DNA from: Kiritimatiellia bacterium | GTDB taxonomy: Bacteria > Verrucomicrobiota > Kiritimatiellia > RFP12 > UBA1067 | Direction: 5' to 3' | Assembly: GCA_017405115.1 (NCBI GenBank) | Contig: JAFRBA010000043.1 | Location: forward strand, 1 to 64,000 | DNA length: 64,000 bases | Made by a program: the position numbers and the translations under genes | Notes under the pieces: generated by a model | What the model was told of the DNA's origin: nothing | Databases searched by the model: none | Seen by the model: only the letters and a program-made list of their open reading frames with translations | Shown: one piece after another, positions 37,566 through 45,259 of the stretch | Numbering within the stretch: the stretch's first letter is position 1 | How the letters are laid out: every line of letters begins with the position of its first letter

Positions 37566-38555
37566 ATGAAAACCGTTAGAAGGCTCATGAACGCCGGCGA
37601 TTTCGCCGCGGCGGCCGAGCGGCTCCGTGCCAGGCTTGCGATTTCGCCGGGCGACGAGGAGGCCAAGCTGATGCTTGGCACGTGCCTTCATCTGCTCGGC
37701 GACGACGAATCGTTCATGCGCATTGACGACGAGCTTTCCAAGTCGCCGACGGCGCAGACGCTTCCGGCATGGCCGAAGTTCCACGCGCTCCGCGCCGCCG
37801 CCTGCGGGGGCGCGCTTCTGCTGGCCGGGGTCCTGTGCGACCTCCAGGCGGCGGAGGTGCCGCAGATGCTCTACGCCGGGCCGCCGATCGACGCCCGCCA
37901 GCTGGTCGTCCCACGGCCGAAGGCGTCCGACGGAAATTACTCCGGGTACGTGCGCCTGACGTGGAAGAGCGTCGACGGGGCCGCGTTCTACAAGGTCCGC
38001 CGCGCGACGTCCAGAAATTTCGGCAAGTCCAAGGTGATAGCCACGGTCACGGGAACGACCTACAAGGACCTTCAGCCGGCGCGGCGTCCGCGCAAGAAGT
38101 ACTACTACTGGATCGTGCCGTACGTGGAGGCGGGCCAGGGCAAGAAGGACGCGGCGAAGTCGGACAGCGGCTACGCCAAGCAGATCCTCAAGATCGGGCC
38201 GTCCGGCGTCATGGAAGTCGGAGGCGTCTGGAAGTTCACCGTCAGCGGGAACAAGGGCCAGGGCCTGAAGAGGTCGGACTGCGAGTGGCGCATCGTCTCC
38301 GGGGCAGACTGCGCGAAGCTGACGCGCAGCGGCAAGCTGACGGCGAAGAAGGAGGGAACCGTCGTCGTGTCCGCCACGTACAACGGGACGACGGCGAAGG
38401 CGACGGTGCAGATCGTGTCCTTCCTCTACACTCTTTACGGAGGGCCTCCCTCGCCCGTCCTCACGAAGTACGGCGGGCCTCCGGTGGTGTCGCTGGAGAA
38501 GGCGTCGTCCAGGCGCGCGGAAATGACAGTCCTTCCGCCCGAACGGCTTCAATGA
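37566..38555 (+). CDS. TPR/FN3/Big2 protein with repeated YGGPP motifs
   Basis: The 329-residue protein begins with a TPR-like segment (about 1-60). It then has a hydrophobic helix (ALRAAACGGALLLAGVLCDL, about 76-95), a fibronectin-III-like domain (about 115-200, GYVRLTWKSVDGAAFYKVRR) and a Big2-like domain (about 210-285). A Y-[AG]-G-P-P motif occurs three times: 103-107 after the helix, and 291-295 and 302-306 near the C-terminus, the last two 11 residues apart. It overlaps the next gene, a radical SAM/SPASM enzyme, by ATGA. It may be the substrate of that enzyme; this is inference from repetition and coupling. AGGAGGG precedes the ATG. Confidence 0.8.
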   Translation: MKTVRRLMNAGDFAAAAERLRARLAISPGDEEAKLMLGTCLHLLGDDESFMRIDDELSKSPTAQTLPAWPKFHALRAAACGGALLLAGVLCDLQAAEVPQMLYAGPPIDARQLVVPRPKASDGNYSGYVRLTWKSVDGAAFYKVRRATSRNFGKSKVIATVTGTTYKDLQPARRPRKKYYYWIVPYVEAGQGKKDAAKSDSGYAKQILKIGPSGVMEVGGVWKFTVSGNKGQGLKRSDCEWRIVSGADCAKLTRSGKLTAKKEGTVVVSATYNGTTAKATVQIVSFLYTLYGGPPSPVLTKYGGPPVVSLEKASSRRAEMTVLPPERLQ

Positions 38556-39652
38556 AGTCGCGTCCGCCCGAGCTGCGCGCGGCGGTTGTGGAGGTCACGA
38601 ACCGCTGCAACCTGCGGTGTCCGTGCTGCGCGTCGGCTTCCGGCAGGGCGCGTCCGTGCGAGATGTCCCTTGCAGAGATGAAGGGCGTCGTGCGCGACCT
38701 GGCGGCGCTTGGATGCCGCGACTTCACGATGCTCGGCGGGGAGTTCCTGCTGCGTCCCGACTGGTACGACATAGCCGGCGAGGTGAAGGCCGCCGGCATG
38801 GAGCTTCAGCTGATAACGAACGGGCTTCTCGTTACGCCGGAGGTCCGCAGGCGGTTCAGGGCCCTCGACCCGCAGACGGTCTGCGTCAGCATCGACGGCG
38901 CGTCGCCTGAAAGCTACCGCGCCGCGCGCGGCGTCGACGGCTTCGCGAAGTGCCGCGCGCTGCTGGACGAGCTGGTGTCCGACGGATTCCGCCAGGTGAG
39001 CGCGATAACGACGTTCAACTCGAAGAACATCGGCGACTTCGACGCGTTCGCCGGGATGTTCAAGGGCACGGACATCGTCTGGCAGGTGCAGATGGCGCAC
39101 AAGGGCGGCGAGCGCTTCCCCGACGAGCTGCTCATGACCCGCGAGCAGTACGCGACATTCGTCGAAAAGGCCACGCACTGGCTCTACGACCGCTACGGCG
39201 AGCTTAAGATACTCGTGATGGACGACTTCGGCTACTTTCCGCTGACGCCGAAGCTGAGGTTCCTCTGCCAGCGGTGGGACGGCTGCCCGGCGGGGCGGCG
39301 CGTGGTCGGAGTCCGCGCGAACGGCGACGTGCTGCCATGTCTGTCGCTCGGCAGCGAGTACGTCGAGGCGAACCTCAGAAAGCGTCCGCTCACAGAGATA
39401 TGGAACGACCCCGGCTCCTTCCCGCGCTTCCGGCACAAGTCGGAGAGGCTTACGGGGAAATGCGCGAAGTGTCCGATGTCCGGGCGCTGCAAGGCCGGGT
39501 GCACGGCCATGGCGGTCTCGCAGACGGGCAAGATGACGGAGACGCCGTTCTGCATAAGGCAACTGGAAAGCGAGCGGATCGTCAGGGAGATGTTTGGCGA
39601 AGGTGATGCGGCGCCGGCGGCGAAGCGTCCTCGAAGAAGGGGGAGTCGCTAG
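38552..39652 (+). CDS. Radical SAM/SPASM maturase
   Basis: The 366-residue enzyme has the radical SAM motif Cys19-x3-Cys23-x2-Cys26 (CNLRCPCC), GGEFLLRPDW and SIDGASPESY. A SPASM-type C-terminal domain follows, with CPAGRRVVGVRANGDVLPC, CAKCPMSGRCKAGC and a final Cys in TPFCIRQ. Such enzymes modify peptides or proteins and often lie beside their substrate. Translation is coupled to the YGGPP protein through ATGA. The next gene, a Stealth protein, begins at the base after the stop. An alternative role in cell-surface glycan or glycopeptide modification cannot be excluded. Confidence 0.87.
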   Translation: MKSRPPELRAAVVEVTNRCNLRCPCCASASGRARPCEMSLAEMKGVVRDLAALGCRDFTMLGGEFLLRPDWYDIAGEVKAAGMELQLITNGLLVTPEVRRRFRALDPQTVCVSIDGASPESYRAARGVDGFAKCRALLDELVSDGFRQVSAITTFNSKNIGDFDAFAGMFKGTDIVWQVQMAHKGGERFPDELLMTREQYATFVEKATHWLYDRYGELKILVMDDFGYFPLTPKLRFLCQRWDGCPAGRRVVGVRANGDVLPCLSLGSEYVEANLRKRPLTEIWNDPGSFPRFRHKSERLTGKCAKCPMSGRCKAGCTAMAVSQTGKMTETPFCIRQLESERIVREMFGEGDAAPAAKRPRRRGSR

Positions 39653-40675
39653 GTGGGCGGAGTCAGCGAGACGATCGACTTCGTGGTTCCCTGGGTGGAC
39701 GGCGGCGACCCGGCCTGGCTGGCCGAGAAGGAGCGCCACGCCGCCGAGATGTCCGACGCGGCCAGGGCAAGGTGGCTGGACGGCGCGCAGCGCTACCGCG
39801 ACTGGGGGTTCCTCAAGTACTGGTTCCGCGGGGTGGAGAAGTTCGCGCCGTGGGTGAACAAGGTGCATTTCGTCACGTGGGGGCACCTGCCGGGCTGGCT
39901 CGCCGCCGGCCATCCGAAGCTGCATGTCGTAAACCACGGCGACTTCATCCCCGCGGAGTACCTGCCCACGTTCAGCTCCAGATGCATCGACCTGAACCTG
40001 CACCGCATCCCCGGCCTCGCCGAGCGGTTCGTGTACTTCAACGACGACACCTTCCTCACGGCGTCCACGAAGCCCGCGGACTTCTTCTGCGGCGGACTTC
40101 CCTGCGACGCGGCGATCATAAGCCCGATCTACCTGAAGGACAACGGAGTGCGCGCGGAGATAAATGCGCTGTACGTCATAAACGAGCAGTTCCGCAAGCG
40201 GGACGTGATCCGGGCGAATCCAATGAAGTGGTTCTCGCCGCGCTACGGTACGGCGCTGGTGCGCACGCTGACGCAGCTGCCATACGGACTGTTCACCGGC
40301 TTCTACGTGCACCATCTGCCGGTATCGTACCTGAAGTCCACGTTCGCGGAGGTATGGGCGCGGGTTCCGGACGTGCTGAAGCGCGCCTGCGCGCACAGGT
40401 TCCGCGACGACCGCGACGTGAACCAGTGGATAATGCAGTACTGGCAGTACTGCACCGGCACGTTCGCCCCGCGCAGCCCGAAGGCCGGGTCGATGTACGA
40501 AGGCGCCGGGAAGGCCCGCGAGGCCGCGGCCGACATCGCCTCGGGCCGCCACAAGATGGTCTGCTGGAACGACGCCGCTCAGATAGATGCGGACGCGTTC
40601 GAGTCGATGCGCACGGAAATCGACGCCGCGTTCGCGGCGATCCTGCCGGAGCGCTCGTCATTTGAAAGGGCATGA
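39653..40675 (+). CDS. Stealth-family sugar-phosphate transferase
   Basis: The 340-residue protein has the conserved Stealth regions. CR1 is IDFVVPWVDGGDP at the N-terminus. CR2 is RYRDWGFLKYWFRGVEKFAP followed by VNKVHFVTWG and VYFNDDTFL. CR3-like and CR4-like segments follow, with RDDRDVNQW at about 260. These enzymes transfer hexose-1-phosphate in capsule or exopolysaccharide synthesis. The start is GTG 39653, with GGGGGAG upstream. It opens the surface-polysaccharide locus. Confidence 0.9.
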   Translation: MGGVSETIDFVVPWVDGGDPAWLAEKERHAAEMSDAARARWLDGAQRYRDWGFLKYWFRGVEKFAPWVNKVHFVTWGHLPGWLAAGHPKLHVVNHGDFIPAEYLPTFSSRCIDLNLHRIPGLAERFVYFNDDTFLTASTKPADFFCGGLPCDAAIISPIYLKDNGVRAEINALYVINEQFRKRDVIRANPMKWFSPRYGTALVRTLTQLPYGLFTGFYVHHLPVSYLKSTFAEVWARVPDVLKRACAHRFRDDRDVNQWIMQYWQYCTGTFAPRSPKAGSMYEGAGKAREAAADIASGRHKMVCWNDAAQIDADAFESMRTEIDAAFAAILPERSSFERA

Positions 40676-40679
40676 GCAC

Positions 40680-42347
40680 ATGACTGTCATCAAGGGCAAA
40701 CGAAGCATTCTGATCGATTCAATCCACGAGGACGGCGGGAAGATTGAATTCTCGGGCACGTTCTACTACACAGACGAGGCCGAGCCGTACGTGCCGTCTG
40801 AATGGGCGTTCCGCCGGATCGCCGGCGAGAAGGAGGACGTCTTTCCCGTCAAAGCCCTGTACGAAGTGTCCGAGACGGTCAAGAGCAAGCGCACAAAGCT
40901 TCCTGCGAAGGGCATCCGCTTCGTGTGCGGCGTACCCGTGGAGCCGGGCTGCGAGAACAGGATACGGCTGATGCGCGGAGGGGAGAAGTTTGCATGGCAT
41001 GCCGTCCTGCACGGCTGGTTCTCCCCTCTGACGAACCAGCTGCGGTTCTGCTACTGCCGCGAAAGCGGATGGATACTGACATTCTCGAAGGAAGACCTTC
41101 TTCTTCGGCCGGAGACGCGGGGTCGCGTCTTCGCGTGCGAAGCGCTGCTCTGGGTGAATCTGCTCAAGAAGCTCTCGCCGGCCGCGTGGAAGGCGCTCTT
41201 CCTCCGTGTGGTGTACGCCGTCTGCGCACCGCGCAAGAAGCGTCCGCTGTGGCTCTTCGCCGACCGCGTCAACAAGGCCGACGACAACGCGAGGGCGCTG
41301 TTCGAGTACGTCTGCTCCCTGCCGCAGACGCCCGAGTCGCCGCGCTTCGTGTTCACGGTCTCGGGCTCTGACGAGGAGCGGCGCGACCTGGAGAAGGTGG
41401 GCGAGGTGCATCCCATCCTCGGCTGGCGCTACAAGGTGGACTTCGTGCTGGCGGACTTCCTGATATCCGCCTACCGCACGCAGGCGCAGCGCATGCCGTT
41501 CTCCCGCAAGGTGATCGAGTACGCGAAGGACCTGGTGAACCGTCCGAAGTTCGTCTTCCTGCGTCATGGCATCAGCATCTGCGACATGTCGAACGCCGTC
41601 GGCCGCGCGCAGGTGAACGCGCGCATTCTGCTCTCCGGCGCGCCTCGCGAGTGCGAGTCGATACTTTCCGGGAACTACGGGTACACGACGCGCGAGGTGA
41701 AGCTATGCGGCCTGCCGCGGTACGACAGGCTCTACCACGACGAAAGACGCTGCGTCACCTTCATGCCGACTTGGCGCAACTACCTCGTCACGCGCAAGGG
41801 CGCGTACGTGCACAAGGTGACGGACGCCTTCGCCGACAGTCCCTTCTTCCGCGTCTACCGGGAGCTGTTCTCCGACCGCGAGCTGAAGGAGCTTTGCGAG
41901 AAGACCGGCTACACGCTGCAGCTTATGATGCACCCGAACATGCTCGACTCGCTGGAGGCGCTCGAGATCGGCCCGCATGTGCGCATCTTGCCGCTTGAAA
42001 TGCGCTACCGCGACATCTTCGCGCAGTCGGACGTGCTTGTCACGGACTACTCGTCCGTCGCCTTCGACTTCGCCTACCTGAAGAAGCCGATCCTGTACTT
42101 CCAGTTCGACAAGGACGAGTTCTTCTCCGAACACTGCGACAAGGGCTACTTCGACTACGACCGCGACGCATTCGGCGACGTCGAGACGGACCTGAGGGGG
42201 CTCGTCTCAAGGCTGCGCGGCTACCTTGAGGGCGACTGCAAAATGAAGCCGGAGTACGTGAAGCGCGTCGACGACTTCTTCGCGTTCACGGACAAGAACA
42301 ACTGCAAGCGCGTCTACGAGGCAATTCTTGAGGCGGCGAAGGAATAG
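40680..42347 (+). CDS. CDP-glycerol glycerophosphotransferase family protein (TagF-like)
   Basis: The 555-residue protein has an N-terminal beta-rich domain (about 1-190). Its C-terminal half is the CDP-glycerol:glycerophosphate transferase domain, with FMPTWRNYL, HPNML, VTDYSSVAFDFAYLKKPILYFQ and the D-E-F pair. It would build or decorate a polyol-phosphate polymer on the surface. Together with the Stealth protein it suggests a phosphodiester-linked glycan. The ATG lies 4 bases after the Stealth stop. Confidence 0.88.
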   Translation: MTVIKGKRSILIDSIHEDGGKIEFSGTFYYTDEAEPYVPSEWAFRRIAGEKEDVFPVKALYEVSETVKSKRTKLPAKGIRFVCGVPVEPGCENRIRLMRGGEKFAWHAVLHGWFSPLTNQLRFCYCRESGWILTFSKEDLLLRPETRGRVFACEALLWVNLLKKLSPAAWKALFLRVVYAVCAPRKKRPLWLFADRVNKADDNARALFEYVCSLPQTPESPRFVFTVSGSDEERRDLEKVGEVHPILGWRYKVDFVLADFLISAYRTQAQRMPFSRKVIEYAKDLVNRPKFVFLRHGISICDMSNAVGRAQVNARILLSGAPRECESILSGNYGYTTREVKLCGLPRYDRLYHDERRCVTFMPTWRNYLVTRKGAYVHKVTDAFADSPFFRVYRELFSDRELKELCEKTGYTLQLMMHPNMLDSLEALEIGPHVRILPLEMRYRDIFAQSDVLVTDYSSVAFDFAYLKKPILYFQFDKDEFFSEHCDKGYFDYDRDAFGDVETDLRGLVSRLRGYLEGDCKMKPEYVKRVDDFFAFTDKNNCKRVYEAILEAAKE

Positions 42348-42388
42348 CCCATTACTTGTTCGGCGGGCAGCGCGGAACCGAAGGTGCG

Positions 42389-43999
42389 TCACGCCGGCTC
42401 GACGGCGGGGATGTCGATGTTGCGCTTCTTCGGGTTGAAGTTTATGCCGATCAGCGTCACGGGACGCTCGCCGCCGATCCACTTGTCGGCGTAGCCCCGG
42501 TCGCGGATCTGCCGGATCGCCGCTTTCGCGCTCCTGCGGTACTTGAACTCGAATACGAATACGTTTGCCTGCGTCTCGATCACTGCGTCGGCATAACCTA
42601 GCATGGACGCCACCTCAGGTTGGGGGTTGGCTCCCGTCATGGACGAGAACAGCTGGAAATACCGCTTCGCCTCCGCCTCGTCCCTAATGTGCCAGTCAGG
42701 CGGAACCGAGGCGTAGAGTCCGTAAAGCGACTCGTACAGGTACCCCTTCCAGTCGCCGGAGGCGATCTGGCGCTTCGCGCGGTCGACGAGCGTGTTGAAC
42801 GAATTGACCTTCAGCCCCATAACCTGCGAGAGGTAGCCACGCTTCAGGGCCTCACGCACCTCGTGGTTCGGAGGTGCAAGGATGTATCTGTCGGTCTCCT
42901 CTTTCCTCGGGTCGCCGCAGATGACATCCTTGATGGTCAGATATCCGCCCTGGTAGAGCAGCGACTCCATCGGGAGAGTCTCCGCGTCGCAGACGTCGAG
43001 CGTGAACGCGTCCGCCGGCACGTTTTCGAGGTCTTCGGGCAACTTGCCCGCCCTCTCGATTCGGTTGATGATGAGCGTAGCCCTGCCGGTCGTCTCCCAG
43101 TAGCCCTTCAGCTTTCCGGCTTCCAGAGCATTGCCGAGCGACACCGGGTTGCAGACTCGCTCATCAGAATCCGGCGAGAACCTGTAGCCGTCGTACCACG
43201 AGAGAATCTCGGCCTTCGCCTCCGCGAAATCCATGCCGTTCCGCGAACCAAGCGCCTCCACGTTCTCGCGGAGAGCGCCGTCCAGTTCGTCCGGCGTGTA
43301 GCCGAGGAGCGTCGCGAACCGCCTGTCCATCGAACGGTCCTTCAGGTGGTTCATGCCGGAAAACACCGAGAGCTTCGTCAGCTTCGTGACGCCCGTCATC
43401 AGGAGGAACCGAATGGAGCCGGAGTTGTTCTTCAGCTTCTCGTAGAAGTCGTGGAGGACGGAGCGCACCTTGTTGAGCGACGCGATGTCGTCAAGGAACT
43501 TGGCGACGGGCTCGTCGTACTCGTCTATCAGGACGACGATCTTCTTTGTAGGTGACTTTGCCGCCGCAGCCTTGAGGAAGTCCTCGAACTGGCCAGGGGC
43601 GTATTCCTGTCCGCTGTACGGAACGCCGGCCTCCGCGCACAGTCCGCGCACGAGTTTCGCCAGCTGTTCCAGGAACAGCTCGTATGTCGCCCCGGTCGCG
43701 CTGGCCATCGTGAAGCTGTACACCGGAGTCGGATGCTCCCATCCCTCCCACGGCAGCTTGTCAATGGCGAGCCCCCTGAAGAGGTCGCGCCGACCCTCGA
43801 ACATCGCCTTAAGGGTCGAGAGCATGAGCGACTTGCCGAATCTGCGCGGGCGCGAGATGAACAACTGCTGGTCTGCGTCGTCGCAAAGCTGATACAGCAA
43901 GTCCGTCTTGTCGACGTACTTGGCCTTTTCGTTCGTGATGAGCGATTCGAAGTCGAACACCCCCGTCGTCGGGACTCTTATAATGCGCTCCGCTTCCAT
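42389..43999 (-). CDS. AAA-ATPase-like protein with PD-(D/E)XK nuclease domain
   Basis: The 536-residue protein has the AAA-ATPase_like N-terminal half: FESLITNEKAKYVDKT, LFISRPRRFGKSLMLST as a Walker A variant, and VVLIDEYDEPV as Walker B. Its C-terminal half is a PD-(D/E)XK nuclease-like domain (GYADAVIE, VFEFKYRRS). The family is abundant in gut bacteria and linked to mobile or defence regions; its role is not established. TATAAT at 44007-44012 lies 7 nt before the ATG at 43999. It reads against the surrounding polysaccharide genes and looks inserted. Confidence 0.88.
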   Translation of the reverse strand: MEAERIIRVPTTGVFDFESLITNEKAKYVDKTDLLYQLCDDADQQLFISRPRRFGKSLMLSTLKAMFEGRRDLFRGLAIDKLPWEGWEHPTPVYSFTMASATGATYELFLEQLAKLVRGLCAEAGVPYSGQEYAPGQFEDFLKAAAAKSPTKKIVVLIDEYDEPVAKFLDDIASLNKVRSVLHDFYEKLKNNSGSIRFLLMTGVTKLTKLSVFSGMNHLKDRSMDRRFATLLGYTPDELDGALRENVEALGSRNGMDFAEAKAEILSWYDGYRFSPDSDERVCNPVSLGNALEAGKLKGYWETTGRATLIINRIERAGKLPEDLENVPADAFTLDVCDAETLPMESLLYQGGYLTIKDVICGDPRKEETDRYILAPPNHEVREALKRGYLSQVMGLKVNSFNTLVDRAKRQIASGDWKGYLYESLYGLYASVPPDWHIRDEAEAKRYFQLFSSMTGANPQPEVASMLGYADAVIETQANVFVFEFKYRRSAKAAIRQIRDRGYADKWIGGERPVTLIGINFNPKKRNIDIPAVEPA

Positions 44000-44006
44000 G
44001 CCGCAC

Positions 44007-44012
44007 ATTATA
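44007..44012 (-). promoter_or_regulatory. -10 box of the 42389-43999 gene
   Basis: TATAAT on the minus strand (context TGGTATAAT) ends 7 nt before the ATG, a leaderless arrangement. Confidence 0.75.
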
Positions 44013-44069
44013 CCATATTCGGGGAACAGAGGACGACGTTGAGATCAGGGTTTACGCATTTGAAAAAGC

Positions 44070-44405
44070 CTACTCCGACGGCGCCTTCGCCGACGTCTGC
44101 GACGTGGAGAGCCGGCTCGCGGTGGTTTCGTCCAGCGGCGCGGGGAATGCGTAGACTGGAAGCATCAACAGGGCGATGACCCCGTACCGGATGTTCGATT
44201 CCGCAATCGCTATCATGCAGAATATCCCGAAAACATAGAACATAGGCACCAGCCTCAGCATGGTTTCCCCGGTAGCGGCGTTTTTCATTTCGCGGCGGAA
44301 GTACACGATCATCCCAACGAAGCAGGCGAGAAGCGAAATCGATGGAAGTATGTCGTAGTTCCTCAGCTTCGCCTTATTCTTGCATGGAATCTGCCCGTCT
44401 TTCAC
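44070..44405 (-). pseudogene. C-terminal fragment of a polytopic membrane protein
   Basis: The 111-residue frame has three hydrophobic segments (ISLLACFVGMIVYF, LVPMFYVFGIFCMIAIA, YGVIALLMLPVYAF) and the E-S-N-I-R-Y-G segment common near the end of GT39-like glycosyltransferases. No ribosome-binding site or N-terminal catalytic region is present. It looks like the 3' remnant of a gene truncated when the recombinase region was inserted. Confidence 0.55.
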
Positions 44406-44478
44406 CAGCGGGTGGCGCCAAGGCAGACGTTCTTTGCCATACTATGCGTTGTATCAACAGCACTAGGGAGACTAAAAA

Positions 44479-45081
44479 ATGGGCAGAACAGTTTATGGAT
44501 ACGCAAGGGTTTCATCCAGAGACCAAAATGCCGATCGCCAGATTGACGCAATGAAGGCATATGGAGTGTGTGGTGATCACATCTTCATTGACTACCAGTC
44601 TGGAGCGAGCTTCAACCGGCCTGCCTGGAAAAGTCTAAATGGCAAGCTCAAGCATGGCGATGTGTTGGTTCTGCACAGCATAGACCGGCTTGGACGAAGT
44701 TACAGCAACATCCTTGATGAATGGACCAGGCTAACGCGAAGCTTGGGAGTGGAAATCGTGGTGCTTTCGATGCCAATAGTCAACGACTTGAACATTCAAG
44801 GCCTTTCCGGACAACTTATATTCGACATCGTGCTTCGCTTGATATCGTATGTGGCAGAGATGGAACGGAACATGATCAAAGAGCGTCAGCGAGAAGGCAT
44901 CGAAGCCGCTCGCAAAAGAGGGGTTAAATTCGGAGCGCCATGCAAAAGGAAGCCCGAGGAATTTGATGCTGTCGCCAACGAGTGGCGGGCAGGACGCATC
45001 TCAACTAGGGCGGCAGCCAAAAGCCTGGCCGTGTCACGCGGGACGTTCAAGAAGTGGGTTGCCAAGGGTGTGAAAATCTAG
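44479..45081 (+). CDS. Serine recombinase (resolvase/invertase family)
   Basis: The 200-residue protein has the resolvase N-terminal domain: YARVSSRDQN with the catalytic Ser, QSGASFNRPAWKSL, VLHSIDRLGRS and AEMERNMIKERQREG. A C-terminal helix-turn-helix follows (STRAAAKSLAVSRGTFKKW). It is of normal size. It is AT-richer than its neighbours and lies next to gene fragments on both sides, so it marks a mobile insertion. GGGAG precedes the ATG. Confidence 0.92.
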   Translation: MGRTVYGYARVSSRDQNADRQIDAMKAYGVCGDHIFIDYQSGASFNRPAWKSLNGKLKHGDVLVLHSIDRLGRSYSNILDEWTRLTRSLGVEIVVLSMPIVNDLNIQGLSGQLIFDIVLRLISYVAEMERNMIKERQREGIEAARKRGVKFGAPCKRKPEEFDAVANEWRAGRISTRAAAKSLAVSRGTFKKWVAKGVKI

Positions 45082-45112
45082 GGTCTGTCCCCGCGAAACG
45101 CGAAACGCGGCG

Positions 45113-45170
45113 CCGTTTTCTCTCTTCCGCGAATACGTCGCCCAGCTCGTCCAGCATGGCAAGAAATTTG
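45113..45170 (+). pseudogene. Fragment of an EcoRI-type adenine methylase gene
   Basis: The frame reads PFSLFREYVAQLVQHGKKF, matching PFSLFREYVAQLVKYGKKF at about residues 141-159 of the methyltransferase at 54808, with clear DNA similarity too. Both ends are cut off. The right end runs directly into the TATAAT box at 45172. Confidence 0.75.
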
Positions 45171-45171
45171 G

Positions 45172-45177
45172 TATAAT
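45172..45177 (+). promoter_or_regulatory. -10 box upstream of the MBOAT gene
   Basis: TATAAT lies in the context TTTGGTATAATACGC, identical in style to the gyrA promoter. The next ATG (45216) opens a 20-residue frame (MAKKVYFFDTRKNGKCSLRR) that overlaps the MBOAT start at 45260. This may be a leader frame, because the MBOAT ATG lacks a good ribosome-binding site. Confidence 0.55.
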
Positions 45178-45259
45178 ACGCACCAAAAGAGGAAGCCTAC
45201 GAAGCCGAACGCCACATGGCAAAAAAAGTCTACTTTTTTGACACACGAAAAAACGGCAA

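Noticed and set aside
44070..44405. Intact small membrane protein
   Set aside because: It resembles only the C-terminal end of larger polytopic glycosyltransferases, with no start signals, so it is annotated as a fragment.
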